From Hysterangium stoloniferum (lineage: Eukaryota > Basidiomycota > Agaricomycetes > Hysterangiales > Hysterangiaceae): a stretch of DNA of 64,000 bases. Each line of letters begins with the position of its first letter. The first letter of the stretch is position 1. Where the stretch lies: contig WHVD01000019.1 in assembly GCA_015178975.1 (NCBI GenBank), positions 62,001 to 126,000 of the forward strand, in the 5' to 3' direction. Below are positions 47,291-59,515 of the stretch, in pieces. A program made the position numbers and the translations under genes. The notes under the pieces are model-generated. The model searched no databases and was not told the origin of the DNA. It was given only the letters and a program-made list of their open reading frames with translations.

Positions 47291-48200
47291 TCTGGATATT
47301 TGTTGTAATGGCGGTTATAATTACTCTAATTATGAATGTTCTCTTTGACAGCTAGGTCGCACTTTAAACAAGGAATGAACATGTATATCACCGCCTCCAG
47401 GCGGCGTTTTAACGAATGTTCCTTGCTACGGCTCTCACTCAATCCCGACGTCCGACTTTCGGTATCAAAGCCATCCGCTCGTAAGACAACTAGTAACTCC
47501 CCCCATATTTTCGCCCTCGGTCAACTCAGTAACGCCATATGTACTAAGCTCGCGCAGTGGAGCAAAGCAAGAAAGGATTCCCAATATTGCTCCCTCTTTC
47601 CGGATATACCGTTTATGGAATATTATCGCCAGAGAGGGCAGTCCAAAGTTCGTTCGTGATTACCACGCGTCACGGTAAGAAGAGCCTCACCACTTGCACT
47701 GAACTTCTCTTCTAGACGCCCCACATCGAAGGCGTCCTTGTTTATAGGGGGTACTATTCCTAAGCTGTTGATATCGTACCGTCCGTTGTAACCAATTTAA
47801 CTTGAACTTTCTCATATAATTCCCGACTCCCGTAAATGCACCAAAGGGCAGGCCAGCTTGCTTCTCTTCCATTAATCATTGAGATATTTACATAATAGGT
47901 GTCATCTACCTCCCTGTTTCACCAATACGTACAATAAAAGTATACTATTGATAGCATGTCTGTGACTTCTTTGCTGTGGGAAAGAAGTCACAGTACCTTT
48001 CTAAAACACACAGGCTGATATGTTGTTCGCGCGCGTACGTTAGGACATATGTCACATGTTGTGAGTGGTACACTAAATTCATGCTACAATCAAAAGACAA
48101 ACGAAAATAAATTTTCAATGCACAGTCGTTACATACACAGATGCGGGGTATTCCAAGTACTTTGTCCTTGGACAGAACATAACAGAACATAAATATGCGT
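47291..48200. other. Intergenic stretch, no supported gene
   Basis: A 107-aa plus-strand ORF (47336-47659) has no motif. The region ends at the AMSH-type stop codon. Confidence 0.35.
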
Positions 48201-51200
48201 TCACCTTAGATCGACAATTTCAGAAAGAGTTTCCGATATCCACGAGACATGTCCTTTATCGGCATCCTACAAATATCCCAGGTATGCCCATCAGAAAACA
48301 ATGGGAAGGAGCAGAAGAAAAATAAATAAATCACCGTATAGATGGACATGTTTTCGTCATGTACGTGGAATGTATCTTTTTCCGTGCACCTAAGAATCTG
48401 ATTCAGACCGAGTGGGTCCGTTAAACGAAACACACCATATCTAAAGTGGGTAAAATGTGAGTGTTATTATGTGATATTTGAATTTAAAGCTTACGGTGGT
48501 ATTTGCTTTGGGGCACACACGATGCCGAAGAATTCAGGGAGCATACTTTGGAAATTGGCGTGAGTATGTAAATCTGATGAAGTAAAGAAACCTAAGAAGG
48601 GAAGGGTCAGTATCCGACCATTTACAACAGACATCAGTAAAATGGTTTTAAGCACTTAGAGGAAGTACTCCCATACTAGGATGCTCCAGAGGGTCCACGA
48701 CATCCAGGAGCTTCCTAGAATGAGAGGACCCCCCCCCCGCGGCGGGAGCCGTCCAGACCAAAAACCAATTTACTGATAGATAATAGAATTGGGTTTCGAA
48801 CGTACATGTCTGGGTTGGATGTGTATGTATCTATAAAATATATGAGCCATTCAACTCTCGCACATGCACATGAAAGGTGATGGCACCCACCCATCCTAAA
48901 GTAATCAGTTTACGTTTTTGCGTAAAGTCAGTTATAAGTTCTTCTTCTTCCATAGTACATGACTGTTCCGTGCATCGTTGCTTTGGAATGAGAAGTGTCG
49001 TCACTCTAAATTTCGGTCCTTCTTTCTTGCCCAACAACAGTCCGCAGGTCTCCTTATTGCGGGCAGTATTGACGGCCGCAACGCTCAGAAAACGGGTCGT
49101 GACATCATTCGGGACCATCACAATCTTGAGTTCGGGCTTGTACAGGGTGGCTTTTTCGTCAGCGTGGATTTGGTCTGTGAGCAGAATCCGGGAGTCCTTT
49201 GACGGTCTCGTCTGCGGCATTTCTAACCCATGTGTGATCGCATAAAGGTGGCGTACGTGTGCTGGAGGCCGATCGGGGGATTGTGGGTAGTTCTTCGCTG
49301 ATGGGCCCTCTGGATGATTGGGGGCAAAGAGGAGAGCAGTGGGAGGGACGGGAACGGGGATCATGAACATGGACTGGAGAGACGGCGCATATCCCTGTGC
49401 ACGTTGATGCGTAGACATTAGGTGAAAGAGATTTGTATGAGCCTCTTTCGGCGGTGGACTTGTCGTCGTAATAGGTGGTGCAATGGATAGTGAACTAACG
49501 GTGAACAAAAGGCGGGTTAATGGGGCCAGAGAATAAAGCTGGGGGTTGTTATATACGGACCTTCGAGTACGCTCATTGGTCGGGTGGCGAGGTTGTGGTT
49601 GTCTCGTGTCCACGTTATTAATACGAGTTGGACTTTCGAGGGGCAAAACGGGTAGACCGTCAGGTGTGTTCGGCGCCACCGCTATCGAATCTGAGGCAAC
49701 TGAGAAGCCACCGGTAGGGGGTTTGATGCGAGGGCGGGCAGGCACCTCACGATGTGTTGTACGAGCCGCCTCGGCCTCGGCTCGGACATCTCGTTGGTGT
49801 TGGACAATTGCTTCCTGCTCTCGTTTTCTAATTTCTTCTATCTGGCGTCTTCTAGTCTCCTCTTCCTCACGCATTTTAGCCTCTTCCACTCGCCTTCTAT
49901 CCTCTTCCCCCTGCCTCCTAGCCTCCTCCTCCCGCCTCCTCGCCTCCCCCTCCCGCCGTCTCGCCTCTTCCCGTCTTCTAGCCTCCTCTTGTTCCCTTCC
50001 CAGCTCCTCCTCCCGTTTCCTAGCCTCTTCTTGCTCCCGTCTCATAATCTCTTCTTGCTCCTGCCTACTCGCCTCAGCGTGTTCCCGCGCTTGTTGCTCC
50101 CGCCTTCTTCTTTCCTCCTCCTGTCGCTTAGTCTCTTCAATTTCGCAGCGTTTGGCCTTGGCCGCCGCTTCAGCTTCGCGCTGACGACGGGCAATATCCT
50201 CTTGCTCTTGGCGCCTTGCTGCTTCCCTTAGTCGCTGGTCTTCGAGTGCTATACGAGCGGCGATGGCCTCCCGGTCCTTCTTCAACCTTTCCAGCATATC
50301 AAGTTCTTCTGCCCGCTTCCGACGCTGCTCCTCCGCTATCTCCATCTCCCTCTTGCGTTGCATCTCTTCCGCCTGCTTCCTGTGCCCTTCTTCATGCATC
50401 GACCGAACAGTGTCATAGATGTGAGAGGTTGTTGCTGGTTGAACCCTAGACGGCTGTGACGCGATGGCGAGCTGTGGGGGGTCTCGATTGGTTAGTTTTG
50501 ACTGGTGACTCGTGTGGTCTCCAGCGGCTGCTAGCATCGCTGTTTCCAGCTTCTTCTGCGCCTTCTTCACCTTATACGCCTGATCGCGCACTGCCCGTTC
50601 TTCGCGGTCGCGAAGTTTCATCCAGTTGAGAATACGGGAAAGGTCGAGTTGTAGCATAGCGTTGGGATTTTGGCGGCGCCACAGTTTAAATTGCTCGTGC
50701 ACTAAGGGCTTTAGATCCTCCATGTTTTCTAAACATTGATCGCCTCTCTGGTCAGGAAAGAAAGAGACAAATCAATTTTACAATATAAATTTCTTGACGT
50801 GAATTTCTGTACCCACCAATTCGCACATCTCGCGATGTGCCACCTTCATGTTAAAAAACTGTTTATGCGAGGTTACGCGTTTTGCGACCATTGTGGCAGC
50901 CCTCGCATAATTAACAAAAGCCATCTCAATATCTCCCGACTCATGATCCTCAAGAGCCTGATGCATGTAAATCTCACTATATCGCAAACCAACCTTAAGA
51001 TCCGGAGCCAATTCAGCCTCCGGGAGCTGACCTGCAGTAGCTATCTTGGCTAGCTCCTCGATCGAGTGCGGACGATCTGATAGCGGCGATAACCGCCTCG
51101 GTTTGATATCCTGGGTAGGAACACTCGCACTACTACCGCTAGAGGCAGTACTAGTCTGACCGTTGGCCTGCTTATTGGCCTGCAGCTGCTGCTGAGCATA

Positions 51201-51299
51201 TGCGTACGCAGACGCTGTACTAGTGATGTTTGCAGGTAAAGTGGGTTGATAGTCTACAGGAGGTATATATCGACGATAATTGGTGCTTGAAGTTGCCAT
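48201..51299 (-). CDS. AMSH: AMSH-type JAMM deubiquitinase with long coiled coil
   Basis: Endosomal K63-linked deubiquitinase (STAMBP/fission yeast sst2 family). Exons 51299-50817, 50747-48891, 48830-48806, 48591-48495, 48440-48335, 48266-48201; 877 residues, about twice the usual size. Residues ~70-185 form a USP8/AMSH dimer domain (LRYSEIYMHQALEDHESGDI, LKPLVHEQFKLWRR). Then comes a ~200-residue Glu/Arg-rich coiled coil (RREEEARR-type repeats), a Pro-rich linker and the JAMM domain. JAMM parts: catalytic Glu in KETCGLLLG, ITLGW-IHTHPTQTCFFTSSD, LHTH, FRLTDPLG and the C-terminal SEIVDLR. The HTH pair lies on a 25-nt exon. The JAMM Ser is replaced by Thr (HxH-x7-T-x2-D). The intron after that exon carries a MITE. 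Confidence 0.9.
48633..48777. mobile_element. Short MITE, family M2, copy 2, inside an AMSH intron
   Basis: 145 bp with 17-bp terminal inverted repeats (ATCAGTAAAATGGTTTT and, read inward from the right, ATCAGTAAATTGGTTTT). It has a C10 run inside. It lies in the 214-nt intron 48592-48805; without it that intron would be ~70 nt, like its neighbours. Confidence 0.82.
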
Positions 51300-54200
51300 G
51301 TCGACCAAACCGCATGATACGGTATGAAAGATAGAGGAAAAAGAGTAAGGACGGAGCCTAAGCTTTCAAAGTGCTGGTATTAACCTGCCTTTGAGTACAA
51401 GTAAGAAGCAGGTCGGACAAGCGCCCAACCAAATTGCCTCGTGTTTAGCGTCCCAACAATGTCAGGTAAACGGTAATTGAGCAGCGAAGATCCTATAACG
51501 ATGTAAGCTCCCCCCGCGATCTACTCTAAAGAATTAATAACCCTTTGAAGTCTAGAAGCAGGAAACGGAAGTGAAGTCAGGCAGCAGCGGTCACGCATGC
51601 CGACGGTAGACCTTTGTCGTAACACTGAAGCTCTATTGCTGGACATTATTGTTGTTCAAGTATCAGCTTGCACACAATTTAGGCTCACTTTTTATCCATT
51701 TTGGTCAAACAAAGGGACTGCTCGCTACTTATGGTCGTTTTGCTCGACTATTACGGAAAGTAACGTGGGGCGTCAACTTGGCACTCAGTGGTTGCAGACG
51801 GCTTGTCAGTGGTTGCAGATCGCTTGCCATCATGTCAATCTCTTCCTGTCTCCTTGTCACTTCACACCATTCTTCAGCATACCATTCGATAAAAAAAACC
51901 GGCGAAGCATTTCCTGAGGCTATGCTAAACGTCTGGTATTGGTTGTTGTTATTTGCACAGCCCGCCGGCAATCTTATTCCCCGTGATCACGCATGAGATT
52001 GGTGCCCTTCCAGTGGCGCTCTGCCATATATATTTAGGCCATTTCAACTCGTTTTATCCTTCACACAAAAGCCGAAACCGATACTATGGACCATGACGCC
52101 GATAAGCTCTTTTTGGACATGTGATCTGCTCACCACAATATCGATTCTCACACTGATGCCATTCCGGCCCTTTAATTATATATGATACTTATGGGCCCAA
52201 CTTCTCCCGATCTATCGCGTACTACTATAAATGGATGAATTCCATAACTGGCAAGTGATCGACATGCTTTTGTTTTTCAAGACAGGGGCGCTAGATTATC
52301 CGGCACAATGACGACGGGAATTGTGTACACTCTGGTACTATACCCGGGGTCAGGGGAGATTATTTCTGACGTTCATGGCAAGCCAGACACAGAAGCCTTA
52401 TCTTGTGTTTGACCAAAGAACCCCAACCCTGAATCTCCCTCATTTGGGGTGTTTGCCCCCGCTAGATCTGACTGGCGGAGGATCTTTCATAACGGATATG
52501 AGGCTCATCGACGCATCATGAGCTGCATGCAGGCATAGTTAAGCGATGGCGATGTGAGAGATATGAACGTGTGATCCACGTGCTAAAAGCGAGGTTTGGC
52601 ACTGTGTTTGGTGCAGATCCTAATCTCAGAACTGACATCACTATTTCTAAAGTTCCATCACAGATGAGAAGAACAGCCCACAAACGGCCAAGCCACCTCA
52701 AGGCCCCCGCACGACGAGTTTGATTTTGGTTAATTGAGCGGATAGCTGGGAATAAAATGCAAGATACTCTCCTCGTTCCCTGCAGGAGTTTCGCGGCATC
52801 TATTTAACATTAATTCTGAAGGAGACATCCCGACGGCATTGTGGCATAACCCTTAAACATTACTTTGTGAGGGAAATATTCACCTTTTATTACGTAATAT
52901 CATCTGTAATGAGTGTGACCTCCGTGACATTTCGCGTTCCCGTCCACTTACATTCATCGAACGCATCTCGAGACAGATACATCCACAGTTCGTCATGGTG
53001 CACTTATTGGACGAATATTTTAGTTGGAGACTTTACCGGCTCCCCCACAATTACTGAAGAAGCTTTGGCAATGGGGGAGATGATTCCAGAGGCAGTGAGG
53101 ATAGTAGTTGTAAAGCCTCAAGTGAATCAGACGTCTGCTAAATATTGAAAACTGTGAGAATGAAACTTATTGTATATAGCGGGTTGTCTGCAATTAAGAT
53201 CCACCGAAGGCCAATCAAAAATTCTAGCGGAAGTCTTGGGGCCGCACCGCCGTCACCACGATCCAAATCCTTGGTATATAATCTTGCACCGCAGTGAATT
53301 TGCCGCAAAATTTCTCCCCATGTCTCGTAGAGGCCTGGAGGGCCAATGTGAATGCTTTAAATAGCCATACGTGCATGCTCAACATAATTGGCTTAAACGG
53401 CGTTTTCTACTTCTCCTGTCTCATGTCGCTACGCTGGGCAGATGGTGTAATTGCTCTCCACATCAGGCACATGGCTTCAAATGACTCTCCAGGAAAATAT
53501 GACGCAGACGTCCTCAAGGAGATTTGGCCATTTTTCTCGACTCTGCTTATGTTTCAAGGGACAACAGATGCAGATTCAAGCGATATCCGTGCGCTTGTTC
53601 CGAAATTAAGAACGCTAAAAGGGGGATGCGGAAGCGACTTTGTTGGGGAGACCGCGGAGAGATCTTGCGATTTTCTGGTGGGAGATCGGTGCGTTTATTT
53701 GTCGCTTCCCAACCCGTGTATTGTATTACTTGCTAATGTTGGTAAGGCATGGGCATCATGATGCATAAACAGATTAGGGACCATGTGCAGTCAGAACTGA
53801 AGAAATGTCGTGTCGAGTCATGTTCTAAAAGTGTTGGAAAAAATAATGATGTGCTACGTCTGTGGCGTACTTCGCTCGTCACGCTTTGCCTGTACTTGAA
53901 CTTGTTTAATATTTACATTTAGATGTAAGGTTGCAATATATGTAAGTTGGTCTTACTTCAGTGTCAGTTAATTGTATTAACTTTCCATCTGCTGTTTGGC
54001 AGTGTGGGGTTGAACATCAAAAGCGGGCCTGGCCGACACAAACAATGATGTTTCCCTTCGTCGTTTTGAAAACTGTAGGACTTACATCCCGTTACACCGA
54101 CTATAATATACCTACAATATATCTCTGATATTATTACTAGTATATATCCTGAGAAATAGTAATTTGGAGCAAACAAATCTAAAGGCGGGCATAAGATACC

Positions 54201-56999
54201 AGATTTGTCCCTCTAATGCTGCCAGAGAGTGGTTGATAAGGCCCTCAAAATTTGGAGAATATTTGCACTGTGTTATTTTATTTTAATTTCTAACAATGGA
54301 ATCGCACGTCGGAAAACTTCAGCAACAATCCTTCAAGCGCTGAAAAGCCACCTTTGTGTTCATCTACCTGCAGGGAACCGGCGGCACACGAGAGCCTACA
54401 GAGCCACAGTTTACCCGAAAACTCCATACATATTGTATTTGCTGTCTTCCTGTCAATGTCGTAATTTGGATCTAATAGACTAGTTGACGGGCCTGTGCCT
54501 CCGATTTTGATGAAGTGGTACTATGGAAGAGAATGGTCCGGATAACGAGAACAAGAAATATATATCAATATTGGTATGATCATTGTCTAGAAACCATCAC
54601 AGAGAAGTACATAAACTCCTTAAAGATGACGTGTTAACGTTATACTGCACAGCTAATGACAGGTGACAATTTCACCAAGATCATGTTATTTACTATATAG
54701 GGTTGCGCACGCGACCCTGAATTGTACAGCTGAGACGTTTTTATATATACTGCGTCTAAGCTTATCCAAGCTGATGTAATGCTTTTAATTTTCAAAATGG
54801 GGTTTTTCCAGAGTTTTGGCCATTCTTTTAATACCCCGATCACTTTGAATCCACTGGACACATAGGGCATGAGGCGCTAGTGAGTGATCTTCAATGGGAA
54901 CAAGAGGAGGCTAATAATGGTTAATTTCATATTGCGCTACTCCTGACATTAAGCTCGGCCAAGGCAATACTCCGGGACCGGCAGATCGCCGCACAAAAGG
55001 ACTAGTCGTTGAAAGATCCACTGACTCGGAATTCAGGCCCACTAAGTTATCATTGGGATATTCCGCCGTCCCTGTGCTCGATATAGGAGGAAAATAGGTG
55101 TAACCCTGGACGCCCTGAAGTTGTGTTAAATACAAGGAACGACATGCTCATATGGTACCACATAGGCATGACACCTCACTCAGAATGGAATAGCGATTGG
55201 GTTTGTTCCCAGAGAAAAACACAAGATAAAAACAGCGGAAGATATGATAACGTACATCGTGGAGCAATTCCCAAAATTGAAAGCGAGGATGAGCGCTAAT
55301 ACAGTAAGTTCTGTACTACTCAGACTGATGAGGTCTAGTACAAACGGTACAGATAATCTAGACAATACGCGATCTCGGATAGCAGCTCAGGAATTTACTT
55401 ACCCCAACAGCTAACTTGTGCCTTCATAAATATCTTTCCATCGATCTCCCCCCCCTGCCATCTCTATCGCTATGCAGTGTTATTCCCATTTTGTAGTTTA
55501 AATCGAAATTTGTACTGCCAAGTAGTCATAATTGTTATTTAGTTTTTTAAAGAAAAACACTTGCCGTTGCAATATCTTTTATTGAAACAGTTTGGATATC
55601 TATATATTTAAAATGGACAGGTCTCAAAACGACTTAGAACCGTGCAGACGACCCAACTGCCCATGTGTTACTGTAGATCTTGCGTACCATGTTATACCTC
55701 ATGTAATTGACATACCTGCCACACCTCGCATAGTGTCAGACCTCGCTGCCGTCATACATTGTAGGCCAATTTCAGGCCTAGGTGGTTTGATACGCTTTCA
55801 GATCGAACATAAAGTACGCGAGGAGTATAGAGCCTCCTAGAGGGTATATACATATTGGGTTTCGTTCCTAATACTCAGGTGAAATATGTCCGGCGAGGAG
55901 CACGAAGGGTGCAGAAACCCGCTTAAGTGTAAAAATGTAAGAAGAGACTTGATTCAAAAGCTCTCCCTGTAGTGGGACCCCAGCCTAGAACAGAGACAAA
56001 TGTGGAAATAAAATTTGAGGAAACAACGGAGGGCTAGAAAATGCTAGGTCGGACCGCGTTCAATTCAACCCAGACATGGCCATGGCCCTTGGGGGAGAGG
56101 GAGGGGGAATGCGGTGTTTTTGTGAAGGAATTTCCATCCCCCCCGTGATGGCAAAAATGCTGCTAATTGTGGAGGACCGGAGCCCAGAGGAGATAGAAGC
56201 ATCCACGGGGTGGCTCATACATAGGAAATGGTGACGAGTACGCCATCGCTGGAAGTGGAATATGGTACAGAAATAAGAATATAAATAACACAGCCCTACG
56301 TTTATCAAGCCGCTTCAGCAACAACAATTCAGGAGAGAATGCTGCTGCTATTCCAGAACCCCTTCTACCAAAAGCTGATAATTCTGTCCGACTCGCAATA
56401 GGTAATTGACACGCTAACAAATAACGTCATTGAATGAGAGAGCGATGGCCGGCTAGGCCTCACAAACAGAGAACTTTTTGCAAGCAACGCCCGCCACGCC
56501 ACGACCAGAGGTCGAACATGGTGAAGACGATGGGAATGATGGGGCAGATGGATTGGGCGTACAGGGGATAAGAAATTAAATGCTATATATGCTAAATCTA
56601 GTAAAACATTTCAAGATCAGGGGAGTAAAACTGACTGAAGCATTGTTACCACCGCCCGGAGAGCAATAGAATAATGTAGCGGTCGGTAGTACTTACGACA
56701 AGGTTCCCGAGAACACCGAGAATACTGAGCCACCTTAATGACTAGATAACCAATATGAGGAACCTACTAATTTATTCCCACTGCGCAATCTTTATATTAT
56801 ATTCACAACAAGTGGTTTGTGAGGAAATCCCCCGCCTGTCTACTTAGTACGGTGCAAACAAAAATCAACACGCGTCAGAGTGCAAACTCTGTTGCAAAGC
56901 GAGCGCTGTAATGAGAACTCAAGGAAGGTGTACCTAAATGTAAACGTAAGGCGTTAGATTCATGCAAGGCAGCTTAGCATTCCGCTCGCATCCTCCGCG
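51300..56999. other. Long stretch without a supported gene
   Basis: Several ORFs of 80-155 codons, none with a known motif. The best are plus-strand 53294-53761 (contains DADVLKEIWPFFSTLLMFQG and LVPKLRTL) and minus-strand 55365-54911 pieces with one or two hydrophobic segments, which might be the tail of a membrane protein. Polypyrimidine and C-runs occur at 55447 and 56138. I could not chain exons here. Confidence 0.3.
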
Positions 57000-59114
57000 A
57001 TGCTCTCAATCAACGCAATAGGTATTTGCACTACCATTGGCGTTCTTATTTTGACGCTACGATTACTATTTCGGACACGGGTTCCCAAAGGTCTGTTGAT
57101 GCTCCTGATATATAACTCTTTGGATATCATTTCTCCCCGCTGCCAGGATTGAAGCTACCGCCAGGTCCTCGTGGCGAGTTTGTGATAGGTAATCTAAGAG
57201 ATATACCATCTCATAACGAATGGGAAACATATTCTAAATGGCATGAGAAATATGGTAAATGTCCTCCGTGTGTAAGCTCAATACACGTCTAACTTTCTTT
57301 TAGGTGACCTTGTATATCTCAATGTCTTAGGCACCTCTCTGCTTTATGTCAATTCCGCCGAAATGGCATGTGAACTATTCGATAGAAGATCGGCAATCTA
57401 TTCTGATCGCCCCAGCATTCCTATGTTTGATCTGTACTGTACTGTTATAATTCAATCCGTCAAAGAAGTCTTATGTTCTCCATTTTTCCAGAATAGGAGC
57501 GTGTTGGCCAGTCAGCTTGATGCCGTACGGTGAAAAATGGCGACAGCATCGATATGCTTTTCATCAAAAGTTGAACAGCACAGTGCTGACCCAGTACACC
57601 CCAGTCCAAATCAAGCATGCACGGTGAGTCACGTCCTCATATACTAGATATCAGAAGCCCGGAACCATTGGTAGGAACTTGTTACGGAAACTTCATAAAT
57701 CCTCCAATGCCAGTGACTGGGAATTACATATCCGACACTCGATAGGTGCAGTTATTATGGAGGTAGTATGGCTCATCTAAGTATATCGCAGGTAAACTGA
57801 TTTTTTTGGATCTTGGATACAGATTGCATATGGGATAGATATACTCCCAGAAAACGACCCATACATTACAACAGCTGAATTTGCAGTTGGGTTGGGGGGG
57901 ACCGTTGGAGCTCCAGGATCATACTTAGTCAACACGATACCTCTATGTGATCATCATTCGTTATTTTTCACCTCTTTGTCTCACCAGTACTATAGTGAAG
58001 TACCTTCCTGAATGGTTTCCTGGCGCCGGCTTTAAGAAGAAGGCTAGAATTTGGAGGAAGAAAGTGACAGATATGCCTACCATACCCTTCCAGTTTGTTA
58101 AAAAGGAACTTGTAAGCTTTTTTCCCTGCTTTATTAATGATTGAAGAATTAAATAAATACTTAGGCTGCTGGAACCGCGAAACCGTCACTAACCGCCACT
58201 TTACTGGAGGAAGCGTATGCGAAAGCCGGATATCAGAATATCTCTGAAGATGAAGAGGAACTTATTAGGAACTTGGCAGGAACAATTTATGCAGCAGGTG
58301 CTGATACGGTATGCTAGGTATCTCGATTTCTGGATTCGGCCATACTCAATAATTTTGTCGTTTCAGATGGCTTCCACCTTGCAAATATTAATCTTCGCTA
58401 TGGTTCTCTATCCTGGAGCTCAATTGGCGGCCCAGAAAGAACTCGACGCAGTTGTAGGACCAAACCGCATACCGTCATTCGAAGATCGTAGAGATCTACC
58501 ATACATTTCAGCACTGTGTAAAGAGGTATTGCGTTGGCATCCCCTCTTCATAGCAGCGCTACCGCATCGCCTCGTCCAAGATGACGTTATCGGTCAATAC
58601 TTTATACCTGCTGGCACCATGGTCCTAGGAAATGCATGGTTCGCTGTATGCCACCATTGAGTGCATTTGGTCTGATGAGAGCTACCACAGGGGTATACTT
58701 CACTCAGAGGCCATGTATGGCCCGGACACCATGGCGTTCAAGCCTGAACGGTTTTTAGACGCCCCCGACATGAAGGACCCGGCAGCTGCCTTTGGTTTCG
58801 GCAGAAGGTAAGAAGGAGTTGAAGTATCGTACGCCACTAATTGAAGACGTTAGGGCATGCCCTGGCACCGCTATGGCAGAGAATGGTCTGTTTATTACCG
58901 CAGCATCAATCTTGCACGTCTTCAACATTGTTCTCCCTCGCGGGGTACCTTCCCCAGACCGTGACGCATTTAAGCCAGGAATGTTCTCGTGAGCATTGTC
59001 ACAAGATGTCGTAAGACTGGAAGTGAATATTTCGATAGATGTCCTTTGCCTTTCAAATGTAGCTTTGTCCCACGCTCGGTAGCGGCAGAGGCTTTGATAA
59101 ATCAACTCCAGTAA
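57000..59114 (+). CDS. Cytochrome P450 monooxygenase
   Basis: Heme-thiolate monooxygenase anchored in the ER. Twelve exons: 57000-57090, 57147-57254, 57304-57433, 57492-57623, 57675-57762, 57823-57946, 57996-58111, 58165-58308, 58367-58638, 58691-58807, 58854-58988, 59039-59114; 510 residues, normal length. Features: N-terminal membrane anchor, LPPGPRG proline hinge, EKWRQHR (C-helix WxxxR), AAGADT at the I-helix, EVLRWHP (ExxR), FKPERF, and FGFGRRACPG with the heme Cys. A last 50-nt intron (58989-59038) is needed to reach PLPFKCSFVPRS; without it the frame stops at 58992. Resembles the basidiomycete P450s often labelled O-methylsterigmatocystin oxidoreductase-like; the substrate is unknown and no biosynthetic neighbours are present. 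Confidence 0.92.
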
Positions 59115-59515
59115 CTAACCGTTTTGGTGCTACTGTATCACTTCACAGCAGTGCCGTAAGATATATATTATAGCTTGAAATTTCATGATGATTGAAATGT
59201 TCGTCAAAGGTGACACAACTATCTTGGGCTTGTGCGGTTCTTCCCTAATTGTCAGTGTTTGGTATCTCGCAGTTGCTAGCAGAGAAACTTTATATAGTTC
59301 AATTTAGAAATTTCCGCACAATTATTTACATTATACGAAATGTGCAGCACATTTTCAAAAAAATTGAACATTCTTGGGAGAATCATACATTTAAAAGGCA
59401 AACTAAGTTCAAGAATTGAAGCCGGGACACTGACAAAAAGCGGTCTAGTGGCGGCGTCAGAACTTCACACTCCGCTCACTCTTTTTCATCACTAAAAGGT
59501 GTCCTTTAGAACGAG
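59115..59515. other. Intergenic spacer P450-SFM1
   Basis: AT-rich, no ORF of note. Presumably the P450 3' UTR and the SFM1 promoter. Confidence 0.4.

Noticed and set aside
49546-50231. Plus-strand ORFs of 159-212 codons opposite the AMSH coiled coil
   Set aside because: Antisense shadows of a GA/CT-biased coiled-coil region; Ser/Leu-rich low-complexity translation without motifs.
58854-58992. P450 thought truncated by a stop at 58992
   Set aside because: A 50-nt intron 58989-59038 restores the standard C-terminus (PLPFKCSFVPRS).
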